DNA of 64,000 bases from Enterococcus faecium (lineage in GTDB: Bacteria; Bacillota; Bacilli; Lactobacillales; Enterococcaceae): contig NZ_CP118955.1 of assembly GCF_029023785.1 (NCBI RefSeq), positions 866,501 to 930,500 on the forward strand. The letters are read 5' to 3'. Below the pieces are notes generated by a model. It did no database searches, was not told the origin of the DNA, and was given only the letters and a program-made list of their open reading frames with translations. The number at the start of each line of letters is the position of its first letter. The first letter of the stretch is position 1. Below, piece by piece: positions 17,636 to 26,293 of the stretch. The translations under genes and the position numbers were made by a program.

Positions 17636-18336
17636 CGTTTTGGTTCCTGAAACTTATAGCCAAATCCTCTAATAGTCACCAAGTACTTTGGATGTTTTGG
17701 ATCTCGCTCGATTTTTTCTCGCAAATGACTAACGTGTACATCTACGATTCGGCTTTGTCCTGCGAAGTCAAAATTCCAAATGCGGTCTAGCAATGTGTCT
17801 CGGTCGATCACACGGTCTTTTCGTTTCATGAAATAAACAAGTAATTCAAATTCTTTCGGTGTTAGTTCAATCAGATGGTCGTCTACGGTCACTTGATAAT
17901 TGGTCAAATCAGCAGTGATTTGTCCAATCGATAGATATTCAGGCTCAGCTTCATCTTTTGATTGCTTACGAGGTTCAATCCGTCTGAATATTGCTTTCAT
18001 ACGGGCTAATACTTCGCGAGGACTAAATGGTTTGGTCAAATAGTCGTCAGCACCTATTTCTAGGCCAATGATCCGATCCACTTGGTCATCTTTAGCCGTC
18101 AGCATCAAAATCGGTGTTTCATTTTTTTCTTGACGCAGCCGCTGAGTGATCTCCATGCCATCCATCGTTGGAAGCATCACATCTAAAATGATGAAATCAA
18201 ATGATTGTTCTAATGCTAATTCTAATCCTTCGCCTCCATCTGTGGCACTGGTTACCTTGTAGCCTTCTTTTTCCAAATTGAACGTCAAGAGCGTTACAAT
18301 AGAAGGTTCATCATCAACAACTAGTATTTTTTTCAT
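17632..18336 (-). CDS. phoP: PhoP-like OmpR-family response regulator
   Basis: 234 residues. Receiver domain with DDE at 8-10, phospho-acceptor Asp52 (LDVMLP) and Lys in LTKPFSP, then a winged-helix DNA-binding domain (ELTPKEFELLVYFMKRKDRV; RIVDVHVSHLREKIE; VTIRGFGYKF). The sequence fits the PhoP/PnpR branch. It is the first gene of a two-gene operon with phoR. GGAGAT is seven bases before the ATG. The likely target in the window is pstS. Confidence 0.85.
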   Translation of the reverse strand: MKKILVVDDEPSIVTLLTFNLEKEGYKVTSATDGGEGLELALEQSFDFIILDVMLPTMDGMEITQRLRQEKNETPILMLTAKDDQVDRIIGLEIGADDYLTKPFSPREVLARMKAIFRRIEPRKQSKDEAEPEYLSIGQITADLTNYQVTVDDHLIELTPKEFELLVYFMKRKDRVIDRDTLLDRIWNFDFAGQSRIVDVHVSHLREKIERDPKHPKYLVTIRGFGYKFQEPKR

Positions 18337-18366
18337 TCAAATCTCCTTTAAATAGGTTTCATTCTG

Positions 18367-18394
18367 TTTATATTTTAGCATAGAATCAGTACAA
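18367..18394 (-). promoter_or_regulatory. Candidate phoPR promoter
   Basis: On the minus strand TTGTAC (18394-18389) and TATAAA (18372-18367) are 16 bases apart and about 35 bases upstream of the phoP start. On the other strand a TATAAT at 18424-18429 is the likely -10 of the DUF523 gene. Confidence 0.4.
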
Positions 18395-18466
18395 AGGGCT
18401 ATTTTACAAAAGAAATAAATGGTATAATAGGAAGGCACTTTGCTGAATAGAAAGGAAGAACAGTCA

Positions 18467-18970
18467 ATGATTGGAATCAGTGCATGTTTAGGCGGTCTGG
18501 CCTGTCGCTATGATGGACAGAAAAAAGAAGTACCAGAATTGATGGAACTAGTTGAAACTGGAGAAGCTGTCATGGTCTGTCCAGAAGTGATCGGCGGATT
18601 ACCAATTCCTAGAGATCCCGCTGAAATCATTGGTGGAAATGGATTCGATGTGTGGAAAGATCAAGCAAAAGTATGGACGACAAGCGGCGAAGATGTAACG
18701 GAAGCGTACAAAAATGGCGCGATCAAAGCCTATCAAAAATTGCAGGAAAAACACATTGATCTAGTCATCATGAAGGAAAAAAGCCCTTCATGCGGAACCC
18801 ATTCGATTTATGACGGGAGTTTTTCCGGAATAAAAAAAAATGGTGCCGGAGTGGCTACTGCTTATTTTATTCAGCAAAAAATGACTGTGCTCTCTGATGA
18901 AGAATGGCTGAAAACTAGAGGTGAGCAGAATGGAAATCGAAAAGACCAATCGAATGAACGCGCTCTTTGA
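18467..18970 (+). CDS. DUF523 family protein
   Basis: 167 residues beginning [17 protein letters not shown]. Conserved Cys residues are in [24 protein letters not shown] and [13 protein letters not shown], the pattern of DUF523. Members include desulfurases that hold an Fe-S cluster, but the role here is unknown. The ATG at 18467 is chosen because AAAGGAAG lies nine bases upstream; an upstream in-frame TTG (18440) has no ribosome site. It overlaps the start of ylxM by 41 bases, forming an operon with ylxM-ffh. Confidence 0.8.
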   Translation: MIGISACLGGLACRYDGQKKEVPELMELVETGEAVMVCPEVIGGLPIPRDPAEIIGGNGFDVWKDQAKVWTTSGEDVTEAYKNGAIKAYQKLQEKHIDLVIMKEKSPSCGTHSIYDGSFSGIKKNGAGVATAYFIQQKMTVLSDEEWLKTRGEQNGNRKDQSNERAL

Positions 18971-19268
18971 ATTTTATTCGACCTTATTGACAGAAAAACA
19001 AATGAACTACATGGAATTATATTATGCAGATGATTTTTCATTAGGTGAGATCGCGGAAGAATACGAAGTAAGCCGACAAGCAGTATATGACAATATCAAG
19101 CGGACAAGCAAGATCTTGGAGGATTATGAAAAAAAACTCCATCTTTTTTCTAATTATATTGTTCGAGAACAGGTATTGGAAAATATGACTGCATATATTA
19201 CAGATAAGTACCCGGAAGATAAAAAACTACTTGAATATGTACAGCAAATTCAAGCAATCGAAGAATAA
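18930..19268 (+). CDS. ylxM: YlxM/p13-like DNA-binding protein
   Basis: 112 residues, UPF0122 family. It has a sigma-70 region-4-like helix-turn-helix ([20 protein letters not shown], then [20 protein letters not shown]). YlxM is encoded upstream of ffh in most Firmicutes and has been linked to the signal recognition particle. ATG 18930 is preferred, with GAGGTGAG five bases before it. It ends 20 bases before ffh. Confidence 0.9.
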   Translation: MEIEKTNRMNALFEFYSTLLTEKQMNYMELYYADDFSLGEIAEEYEVSRQAVYDNIKRTSKILEDYEKKLHLFSNYIVREQVLENMTAYITDKYPEDKKLLEYVQQIQAIEE

Positions 19269-19288
19269 ATAAAAGGAATGAAGAAAAT

Positions 19289-20707
19289 ATGGCATTTGAA
19301 AGCTTAACTGAACGTCTCCAGCAGGCGATGGGAAAAATAAGAAAAAAAGGAAAAGTATCAGAAGCTGACGTAAAAGAAATGATGCGGGAAATCCGCCTTG
19401 CCTTACTAGAAGCCGATGTTAACTTGCAAGTAGTCAAAGATTTTACTAAGCGCGTACGCGAACGTGCTGTAGGGGCAGAAGTGCTGGAAAGTTTATCACC
19501 TGCACAACAAATCGTAAAAATCGTTGATGAAGAATTGACGATCACACTTGGTTCTGAAACAGCAGAGTTAAATAAATCACCAAAAATACCAACTGTTATC
19601 ATGATGGCTGGTCTTCAAGGGGCAGGTAAAACGACCTTTACTGGTAAATTAGCCAATTATTTAAAGAAAAATGAAAATGCTCGTCCGCTCCTAATCGCAG
19701 GGGACGTATATCGACCAGCTGCGATCGACCAATTGAAAGTATTAGGTCAACAGCTAGACGTTCCTGTATTTGATATGGGAACTGAAGTCAGCCCGGTAGA
19801 GATCGTCCGTCAAGGGATGGAGTTAGCAAAAGAAAAGAAAAACGACTATGTATTGATCGATACGGCAGGACGTCTGCATATCGATGAAACATTGATGGAT
19901 GAGTTGAAACAAATCAAAGAATTGACGCAACCAAATGAGATTTTGCTTGTTGTCGATGCCATGACTGGTCAAGATGCCGTCAACGTAGCTGATAGCTTCA
20001 ACCAGCAATTAGGTATTACAGGGGTCGTCATCACTAAACTTGATGGGGATACTCGAGGCGGGGCAGCACTATCGATCCGCTCAGTGACAGGCGCACCAAT
20101 CAAATTCATCGGTTCTGGTGAAAAATTGACTGACTTAGAAGTATTCCACCCAGATCGTATGGCTAGCCGTATCCTTGGTATGGGGGATATGCTGACATTG
20201 ATTGAAAAAGCGCAGCAAGACTATGACGAGAAAAAAGCGGAAGAACTTGCACAGAAAATGCGGGAAAATTCATTCGATTTCAATGACTTTATTGAACAGC
20301 TTGATCAAGTGATGGGTATGGGCCCACTGGAAGATCTAATCAAAATGATCCCAGGAATGAATCAAGTCCCTGGAATCGAAAACGTCAAGGTAGATCCAAA
20401 AGATGTTGAACGCAAAAAAGCGATGGTTTATTCTATGACGCCAGCAGAAAGAGCAAATCCTGATCTGTTGAACCCAAGCCGTCGTCGCCGAATTGCTGCC
20501 GGTTCTGGAAACAGTGTTGTTGAAGTGAATCGAATGATCAAACAATTCAAGGAATCAAGAAAAATGATGCAGCAAATGTCCAAAGGGGATATGAATATCC
20601 CAGGTATGGACCAAATGTTTGGTTCAGGCGTCAAAGGAAAACTAGGCAAAATGGCGATGAATCGAATGATCAAGAAAAATAAGAAGAAAAAGAAAAAACG
20701 GAAATAA
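19289..20707 (+). CDS. ffh: Signal recognition particle GTPase Ffh
   Basis: 472 residues. N domain (1-95), G domain with GLQGAGKTTF (about 108-117), DTAGRLHID and TKLDGDTRGGA, then a methionine-rich M domain (MGMGPLEDLIKMIPGMNQVP; RMIKQFKESRKMMQQM) and a very basic tail. It binds 4.5S/SRP RNA and signal sequences and targets ribosomes to FtsY at the membrane. Essential gene. It follows ylxM in the usual order and ends before a terminator. Confidence 0.97.
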   Translation: MAFESLTERLQQAMGKIRKKGKVSEADVKEMMREIRLALLEADVNLQVVKDFTKRVRERAVGAEVLESLSPAQQIVKIVDEELTITLGSETAELNKSPKIPTVIMMAGLQGAGKTTFTGKLANYLKKNENARPLLIAGDVYRPAAIDQLKVLGQQLDVPVFDMGTEVSPVEIVRQGMELAKEKKNDYVLIDTAGRLHIDETLMDELKQIKELTQPNEILLVVDAMTGQDAVNVADSFNQQLGITGVVITKLDGDTRGGAALSIRSVTGAPIKFIGSGEKLTDLEVFHPDRMASRILGMGDMLTLIEKAQQDYDEKKAEELAQKMRENSFDFNDFIEQLDQVMGMGPLEDLIKMIPGMNQVPGIENVKVDPKDVERKKAMVYSMTPAERANPDLLNPSRRRRIAAGSGNSVVEVNRMIKQFKESRKMMQQMSKGDMNIPGMDQMFGSGVKGKLGKMAMNRMIKKNKKKKKKRK

Positions 20708-20711
20708 GATG

Positions 20712-20764
20712 AAAAAAACAGCTTCGGTACAGACTGAAAATGTCTACTGCCGGAGCTTTTCTAT
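20712..20764 (+). terminator. Terminator of ffh
   Basis: AAAACAGCTTCGGTA-CAGAC pairs with GTCT-ACTGCCGGAGCTTTT with small mismatches; T-rich tail. It closes the DUF523-ylxM-ffh operon. Confidence 0.65.
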
Positions 20765-20818
20765 CAGCAATTTTTATTCTTTACTAATACAATTACTCTA
20801 AACGAAGAGGTGGCACAG

Positions 20819-21397
20819 ATGAGATGTCCGTGGAGTGAACAAACAGAAAGTATGCGGCAATATCATGATACTGTCTGGGGTGTTCCTGAATATGATGACC
20901 AAAAGCTGTTCCGAAAATTGATGCTTGATATTAATCAAGCCGGATTGAGCTGGCAGACGATTTTAAATAAAAGTGAAGCATTCGATGAAGCATATGATCG
21001 ATTCGATATTAAAAAAGTCGCAAATTATGGAGAAACAAAAATCAGTGAACTAATGGAAAACAAAGGAATTATTCGTAACCGAAGAAAAATCGAAGCAGCC
21101 GTCCAAAACGCCAAAGCAGTCTTGAAAATTCAAGAAGAAATCGGCAGTTTTTCAGAGTATCTTTGGTCGTTTTCTAATGGAAAAATCGTTGATTCTTCTT
21201 ATCATTCACAAGAAGAAGTCCCAACAACAAGTCCTCTTTCAGATGAATTAGCAAAAGATCTAAAGAAAAGAGGATTTAAATTTATCGGAAGCACAACAAT
21301 CTATGCTTTTTTAGAAGCTGTCGGGATCATCAATGATCACCTTGACAGTTGTTTCCGCAAAGAAGAGGTCGTACGTATCGGCAGAAAGGGCGAATAA
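20819..21397 (+). CDS. tag: DNA-3-methyladenine glycosylase I
   Basis: 192 residues starting MRCPWSEQTESMRQYHDTVW. The family marks are the RCPW N-terminus, the HD/EWG-like YHDTVWGVPEYDD segment, QAGLSWQTILNKSEAFDEAY, and a C-terminal zinc-binding histidine in NDHLDSC. It removes 3-methyladenine from alkylated DNA. ATG 20819 is chosen over the in-frame GTG at 20810 because GAGGTGG is correctly spaced from it. It lies four bases upstream of the reductase gene's apparent ATG. Confidence 0.92.
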   Translation: MRCPWSEQTESMRQYHDTVWGVPEYDDQKLFRKLMLDINQAGLSWQTILNKSEAFDEAYDRFDIKKVANYGETKISELMENKGIIRNRRKIEAAVQNAKAVLKIQEEIGSFSEYLWSFSNGKIVDSSYHSQEEVPTTSPLSDELAKDLKKRGFKFIGSTTIYAFLEAVGIINDHLDSCFRKEEVVRIGRKGE

Positions 21398-21400
21398 AGC

Positions 21401-21921
21401 ATGCGAAAATCATATTTTATGGTGCTATAAGTTTAGATGGCTATTTGGCAACGAAAACGGATGATCTTCAATGGCTTTTTGACACTCCAACAGGTAAGCA
21501 AACCACTTATGAAGCTTTTTATGAAACAATCGATACGACCATCATGGGCAGAAAAACTTATCAGGAAGCAAAAAAATATTTGGAGACCGAAGCAATTTAT
21601 CCAGAGAAAAAGAATTTCGTTTTTTCCACCCACGCACAATTACAATTGCCAGATGCTGAGGTCGTAAACGAAGATCCTGTTGCTTTTCTAAAAAATCTAC
21701 AAATGACAGAAGGAAAAGATATCTGGGTTGTGGGTGGCGGTCGATTGATCAAACCGCTATTGGAACATCAAATGATTGATGAATGGTATATCCAGATTAC
21801 CCCTGTATTATTAGGGGACGGGATTCCTTTATTCCAAAAAGGAACATATGAAGCGCGTTTTGAAATGCTAGACACGACACGATTCGGTGAATTTATCGAA
21901 TTGCATTATGTACGAAAGTAG
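21401..21921 (+). CDS. DHFR-fold RibD-like reductase; start probably frameshifted
   Basis: The protein core runs KIIFYGAISLDGYLATKTDD to IELHYVRK, a RibD C-terminal/DHFR-like oxidoreductase (YyaP/YwjB type) with TIMGRKTYQEA, WVVGGGRLIKPLL and ITPVLLGDGIPLF. The natural ATG should be 21401 (ATGCGAAAA), but it is one base out of frame with the core. One extra A in the four-A run would give MRKIIFYGA. The only in-frame start otherwise is TTG 21349, inside tag, adding 17 unrelated residues. Either a one-base deletion or a base-calling error is likely. The substrate is unknown. Confidence 0.65.
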
Positions 21922-21934
21922 AAGTAAATAAAAT

Positions 21935-21983
21935 AAAAAAGGCAACTATATGCAGAAATGTCCTGTACATAGTTGCCTTTTTT
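21935..21983. terminator. Bidirectional terminator
   Basis: AAAAAAGGCAACTAT and ATAGTTGCCTTTTTT pair around a small loop; it ends both the plus-strand reductase gene and the minus-strand FMN reductase gene. Confidence 0.85.
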
Positions 21984-21999
21984 ATTACCGTTATGCTTT

Positions 22000-22554
22000 T
22001 TACTCTGTTAATTTGTTAGAAAAATCTAGATACGCATCTAAAATCGTTTGGAAGAAACTTAATGTTCCTTCAACGATATTACCATTTTCATCAATTAGAT
22101 TCGCAACGTTTCCGATATATGCTTCCGGTTGCTGCAAGGTTGGCACATTCAAAAAGACAAGTGATTGTCGTAGATGGTGGTTTGCGCCAAAGCCGCCGAT
22201 CCCACCTGGTGATGCAGTAACGACTAAACCTGGTTTATGATCCCAAACACTGTGTCCATAAGGTCTTGAGCCTACATCTAAAGCATTTTTCAATACTGCT
22301 GGCACAGAACGGTTGTATTCAGGAGTAACGAAAACGACACCGTCTAGTCCCCTCACTTCCTCACGAAAACGAGTCCATTCAGCAGGAGCCTGTTCTGGAG
22401 TTTCAAGATCCTCATTGTAAAATGGCAGATCATCGATTTTTACAAATACACTTTCGTACCCTTCAGGAAGCAATTTCGCAAAAGCTTCTGCTACTTTTTT
22501 GTTGTAAGAATCTTTTCTTAAACTACCAATAAAAAATCCAATTTTTTTTGTCAT
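22000..22554 (-). CDS. NADPH-dependent FMN reductase
   Basis: 184 residues with the flavodoxin-like fold. The FMN phosphate-binding loop is GSLRKDSYNKKVAEA (about 10-24), followed by YNEDLE, TPEYNRSVPAVLKNALDVGS and the SPGGIGGFGANHHLR loop. It resembles the azoreductase/chromate reductase group of NAD(P)H-flavin oxidoreductases. AGGAGG stands eight to nine bases upstream of the ATG. Physiological substrate unknown; a quinone or flavin redox role is usual. Confidence 0.85.
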   Translation of the reverse strand: MTKKIGFFIGSLRKDSYNKKVAEAFAKLLPEGYESVFVKIDDLPFYNEDLETPEQAPAEWTRFREEVRGLDGVVFVTPEYNRSVPAVLKNALDVGSRPYGHSVWDHKPGLVVTASPGGIGGFGANHHLRQSLVFLNVPTLQQPEAYIGNVANLIDENGNIVEGTLSFFQTILDAYLDFSNKLTE

Positions 22555-22739
22555 ACGATTTTTCCTCCTTCAAACTATCTATAACAATCTTACAAAAAAT
22601 AAGTAACTGGAGCAAATAAAAACACTTACTGACAAAAGCTACATAGAAGATAGATTACTTATTTTTAACAAAAAAGAAGTCTAAAATCTTCTATTTCCTA
22701 AAAAAAATCGAATTTAATCAAGCTGTAAAGAAAAAAAGC

Positions 22740-22768
22740 TTTACAGGGTAAAAAAAAACTGTTACACT
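22740..22768 (+). promoter_or_regulatory. Promoter of rpsP operon
   Basis: TTTACA (22740-22745) and TACACT (22763-22768) are 17 bases apart, and lie 39 bases upstream of rpsP. A GGAGGTGG ribosome site follows at 22790-22797. Confidence 0.55.
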
Positions 22769-22806
22769 ACATCTTGTGAATAAAACAATGGAGGTGGAAA
22801 TAAATA

Positions 22807-23082
22807 ATGGCAGTTAAAATCCGTTTAAAACGTATGGGTTCTAAAAAGAGTCCGTTTTACCGTATCGTCGTAGCTGATTCACGTTCTCCTCGTGATGGAC
22901 GTTTCATCGAAACTGTAGGTACTTACAATCCTTTGAAAGACCCTGCAGAAGTAGTTTTAAAAGAAGACTTAGTTCTTGACTGGTTATCAAAAGGTGCACA
23001 ACCTTCTGACACTGTACGTAACATCCTTTCAAAAGAAGGCGTTATGCAAAAACACCACGAAGCTAAATTCTCAAAGAAATAA
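22807..23082 (+). CDS. rpsP: 30S ribosomal protein S16
   Basis: 91 residues with the S16 pattern: [39 protein letters not shown] and [16 protein letters not shown]. It binds 16S rRNA early in 30S assembly. It begins the classic rpsP-khpA-rimM-trmD-rplS order; here a lipoprotein gene sits between khpA and rimM. Codon use is strongly biased, as in highly expressed genes. Confidence 0.98.
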   Translation: MAVKIRLKRMGSKKSPFYRIVVADSRSPRDGRFIETVGTYNPLKDPAEVVLKEDLVLDWLSKGAQPSDTVRNILSKEGVMQKHHEAKFSKK

Positions 23083-23093
23083 GGTGACCGGAT

Positions 23094-23345
23094 ATGAAAG
23101 ATTTAAGCGACTTAGTCTTAACAATCGTTCGTCCGCTAGTCACTTATCCTGATCAAGTCAAGTTAGACGTCGTAGAGTCGAAAGACTTTTACGAGTACAA
23201 TCTAACAGTGGCTCCTGAAGATATTGGCCGTATCATTGGAAAACAAGGGCGTGTTGCTAAAGCAATCCGCACAATCGTTTACGGTGTTCGGATCAATGCA
23301 CCGAAAAAAGTGCGTTTGAATATCATCGATGATAAGGAAAAGTAA
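23094..23345 (+). CDS. khpA: KH-domain RNA-binding protein KhpA
   Basis: 83 residues of the YlqC/KhpA family. The single KH domain has the RNA-binding loop IGRIIGKQGRVAKAIRTIV. KhpA pairs with KhpB (Jag) and affects cell size and small-RNA function in streptococci and enterococci. It lies 11 bases after rpsP with a GGTGAC ribosome site. Confidence 0.93.
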   Translation: MKDLSDLVLTIVRPLVTYPDQVKLDVVESKDFYEYNLTVAPEDIGRIIGKQGRVAKAIRTIVYGVRINAPKKVRLNIIDDKEK

Positions 23346-23353
23346 ATAAACGT

Positions 23354-23386
23354 GCTGTACTCGAATTTTCGAGTGCAGCTTTTTTG
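23354..23386 (+). terminator. Terminator of rpsP-khpA
   Basis: GCTGTACTCGAA and TTCGAGTGCAGC form the stem with one mismatch; a T run follows. Confidence 0.8.
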
Positions 23387-23468
23387 TTTTTTTATTAATT
23401 GAAGAAATGATTATTTGGCAAAACAAGCAAGAAAGCGTATCCTTATAGGAGGAGGGAGTGAACAGCCA

Positions 23469-24260
23469 ATGAGAAAGAAAATGTTATTTATTCCATTTGC
23501 TCTATTGTTAAGCGCTTGTAGTTCGGTTACTCAAGAATCAGACAATACACATCTATCAAGCAGTATATCTGAAACTGTTACCAGTCCAGAAAAAAGTAGT
23601 ACCAAAACGGCTACCACCACTGAACAAACAATGGCTACCTCAAATAATGAGAAAAAGACTGCTTTAGACCAGTTGAAAGAACAACAGCCAAATGTTCCCA
23701 TGCCTCTAGATGTACCAGTCTCTTCAGGCTATCTCAATATCGCAGCGACACATACAAAGCAAGGTTATTCTATTTTATATTACAGAACAGATCGTCCCCT
23801 CGGGTTGAATGCTGACGAATTGAATCAAGAAACGCCTATTGCAACCTATCTATATCAATATGGGTTTGCTTCTAGTCAAGAAACAATCCAAGTTTTGCAG
23901 CCCTTTGAGATCGACACAAATGGTCAGCAAGTGGACTTAGGTTCTCGAATCACAGGGTATCAGCAAGGTGCAGCAGATTCAAGTTTTCTTGAATGGCAAG
24001 AAGGAAACTGGCGTATTCGAATCCGTGGGAATAATATAGAAGGCCAAGATCCCTTACTATTAGCTAAAGAAATCGTAGCTTATTTGGAAGAAAACAGTCT
24101 ACCAGCACCTGAACAATTTGGTAAAATTACTGTTGATATGGGTGATACGACGAATCGAGCCGTAGAAGTAAGCTGGCAAGAACCGAAAAATGCCTATACG
24201 ATCACTCATCAAGATCCTATGTCTGCGTTGAAGATGGCAGTTTCTATGAAGAGGTTGTGA
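23469..24260 (+). CDS. Putative lipoprotein
   Basis: 263 residues. Lipoprotein signal MRKKMLFIPFALLLSACSS with lipobox LSAC (Cys17), then about 50 Ser/Thr-rich residues, then a compact domain rich in beta strands (GYSILYYRTDRPLGLN; SFLEWQEGNWRIRIRGNN; VEVSWQEPKNAYTITH). The domain recalls enterococcal lipoproteins of unknown role. ATG 23469 has AGGAGGGAG eleven bases upstream. It interrupts the usual khpA-rimM order. Confidence 0.75.
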   Translation: MRKKMLFIPFALLLSACSSVTQESDNTHLSSSISETVTSPEKSSTKTATTTEQTMATSNNEKKTALDQLKEQQPNVPMPLDVPVSSGYLNIAATHTKQGYSILYYRTDRPLGLNADELNQETPIATYLYQYGFASSQETIQVLQPFEIDTNGQQVDLGSRITGYQQGAADSSFLEWQEGNWRIRIRGNNIEGQDPLLLAKEIVAYLEENSLPAPEQFGKITVDMGDTTNRAVEVSWQEPKNAYTITHQDPMSALKMAVSMKRL

Positions 24261-24429
24261 AATCAGCGCGCTGATCTGAGCCCATCATTTAACTCCAAGT
24301 CACAGGAAGTAATCAAAAATAGCACGCCGCATTTTTGCATAATTTTGGCTTAATACCTTAAAAGAAAACTAGAATTGCCTCTTCACACATGCTAAAATAA
24401 AACAGACAAAAAAGAAATGGGGATATAAG

Positions 24430-24951
24430 TTGACTGAATACTTGAATGTAGGAAAAATCGTAAACACACAAGGTATCAAAGGCGAAGTCCGTGTTATCTC
24501 AACAACGGATTTCCCAGAAGAACGTTACAAAAAAGGAACGGTGTTAACACTATTCCAAGACGGAAAAGCACCTGTGGAATTAACAGTCAAAAGTCATCGC
24601 AAACATAAAAATTTTGACTTATTGAGTTTTGAAGGACATCCTTCTATCAATGATGTGGAAAAATATCGGGATGGCATATTAAAAGTGTCAAAAGACAACT
24701 CTGTAGATCTAGCTGAAAATGAATTCTATTACCATGAGATCATCGGTCTGCATGTATTAGAAGATGGAACTGAGTTAGGTAAAGTAAAAGAAATCTTGTC
24801 ACCAGGTGCCAATGATGTTTGGGTCGTTCAACGTCCGAAAAAAGCTGATATATTGCTTCCATATATCGCTTCTGTCGTCAAAGAAGTCGATTTAGAAGCT
24901 GGAGTGGTCCGTGTAGAAATTCCAGAAGGACTGATTGACGATGAAGATTGA
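24430..24951 (+). CDS. rimM: Ribosome maturation factor RimM
   Basis: 173 residues with the N-terminal domain ([20 protein letters not shown]) and the C-terminal PRC-barrel ([44 protein letters not shown]). It binds S19 and helps 30S head assembly. Start is TTG 24430 behind ATGGGGAT. Its last 11 bases overlap trmD, so translation is coupled. Confidence 0.95.
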   Translation: MTEYLNVGKIVNTQGIKGEVRVISTTDFPEERYKKGTVLTLFQDGKAPVELTVKSHRKHKNFDLLSFEGHPSINDVEKYRDGILKVSKDNSVDLAENEFYYHEIIGLHVLEDGTELGKVKEILSPGANDVWVVQRPKKADILLPYIASVVKEVDLEAGVVRVEIPEGLIDDED

Positions 24952-25702
24952 TGTATTGACTTTATTTCCAAGAATGTTTGAAGGTCCTATGGGGGAATCC
25001 ATCATCGGTAAGGCTGTAGATAAAGGATTATTAGATATCAATATCTCTAACTTCCGCGATTATTCAGATAACAAACATCAGACAGTAGATGATTATCCAT
25101 ACGGCGGTGGAGCAGGTATGCTGCTCAAAGTCCAGCCCATCTATGATAACATCCAAGCCATTGAAAAAGCTGCACCGGATGTCAAAAAAAGAGTAATTCT
25201 TCTTGACCCAGCTGGTAAACGATTCGATCAGAAAATGGCAGAAGAATTTTCACAAGAAGAACACTTAGTATTCATTTGTGGTCATTATGAGGGATATGAT
25301 GAACGTATCCGCACATTAGTGACAGATGAAGTTTCCTTAGGAGATTATGTCCTTACTGGGGGAGAATTAGGTGCGATGGTCATGATCGATGCAACAGTTC
25401 GGCTTTTGCCAGATGTGTTAGGGAATCAGACTTCAGCTCAAACGGATTCTTATTCAACCGGTTTATTGGAACATCCCCAATATACTCGCCCGGCAGAATA
25501 TAAAGGGATGAAAGTACCAGAAGTATTGACAAATGGAAATCATAAATTGATTGAAGAATGGCAATTAAAAGAATCACTAAGAAGGACCTATCAACGTCGG
25601 CCTGATCTTTTGGAAACACTTGAATGGACACCTCAAATGACGAAATTTTTAGAAGAAATCAAGAAAGAAGAACAAGAAAAAACAGCAGATGAAGCCAAGT
25701 GA
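24941..25702 (+). CDS. trmD: tRNA (guanine-N1)-methyltransferase
   Basis: 253 residues of the SPOUT family. Motifs: [55 protein letters not shown] with the AdoMet-binding trefoil knot, and [10 protein letters not shown]. It methylates G37 of tRNAs and prevents frameshifting; essential. ATG 24941 is chosen; an in-frame TTG is two codons upstream. Confidence 0.97.
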   Translation: MKIDVLTLFPRMFEGPMGESIIGKAVDKGLLDINISNFRDYSDNKHQTVDDYPYGGGAGMLLKVQPIYDNIQAIEKAAPDVKKRVILLDPAGKRFDQKMAEEFSQEEHLVFICGHYEGYDERIRTLVTDEVSLGDYVLTGGELGAMVMIDATVRLLPDVLGNQTSAQTDSYSTGLLEHPQYTRPAEYKGMKVPEVLTNGNHKLIEEWQLKESLRRTYQRRPDLLETLEWTPQMTKFLEEIKKEEQEKTADEAK

Positions 25703-25754
25703 CTTTTTCTAAAATATTCTTTACAGTAGGTTGATAATATGTTAGTATTTTATG

Positions 25755-25820
25755 GTGAGTGCAAAAGCACTTAACTATTACGATATTCCGCTGTGAGAAA
25801 AGCTCATAAGAATATTTGGA
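25755..25820 (+). promoter_or_regulatory. Candidate rplS leader (L19 leader-like)
   Basis: Between trmD and rplS are a small stem AGTGC-AAAA-GCACT (25757-25770) and a longer pairing of GATATTC with GAATATT (about 25781-25818). Firmicutes often have a structured leader for autoregulation before rplS. The assignment rests on position and these stems only. Confidence 0.35.
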
Positions 25821-25837
25821 ATAAGGAGAAGAAAACC

Positions 25838-26185
25838 ATGAATCCATTAATCGAAGAATTAACAAAAGAACAATTACGTTCTGACATCCCAGCGTTCCGC
25901 CCTGGTGACACTGTGCGTGTTCACGCAAAAGTTGTTGAAGGTACTCGTGAACGTATCCAGTTATTTGAAGGTGTTGTTATCAAACGCCGCGGTGCTGGAA
26001 TCAGCGAAACTTATACAGTACGTAAAGTTTCTAACGGAGTGGGCGTTGAACGTACATTCCCATTGCATACACCACGTGTTGCAAAAATCGAAGTAGTTCG
26101 CTACGGTAAAGTACGTCGTGCAAAATTGTACTACCTACGTGCATTACACGGAAAAGCTGCTCGCATCAAAGAAATCCGTCGTTAA
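25838..26185 (+). CDS. rplS: 50S ribosomal protein L19
   Basis: 115 residues: [55 protein letters not shown] and [20 protein letters not shown]. It bridges the two ribosomal subunits. ATG 25838 follows AAGGAGAAG. The last 50 bases of the gene form the integration target of the genomic island: they are duplicated at 49045-49095, and the native gene is kept intact by the left copy. Confidence 0.97.
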   Translation: MNPLIEELTKEQLRSDIPAFRPGDTVRVHAKVVEGTRERIQLFEGVVIKRRGAGISETYTVRKVSNGVGVERTFPLHTPRVAKIEVVRYGKVRRAKLYYLRALHGKAARIKEIRR

Positions 26186-26236
26186 TCATCGTTATCAGAC
26201 TGAGAAATAACCCTTGGTATTCAAGGGTTCTTTTTT
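26136..26236. repeat. Island boundary repeat, left copy (rplS 3' end)
   Basis: These 101 bases cover the last 50 bases of rplS, its terminator (stem 26209-26229) and the first T residues. They recur at 49045-49145 with three substitutions and no gaps, 22,909 bases apart, in direct orientation. This is the expected trace of site-specific integration into the 3' end of rplS. Confidence 0.85.
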
Positions 26237-26237
26237 T
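26209..26237 (+). terminator. rplS terminator
   Basis: AACCCTTG and CAAGGGTT form the stem around TATT-like loop, followed by seven T. Confidence 0.85.
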
Positions 26238-26293
26238 GTTATCTGTTTTTTTATATTAACGATTTCGATTTGGTACATTTTTGATTATATTAT

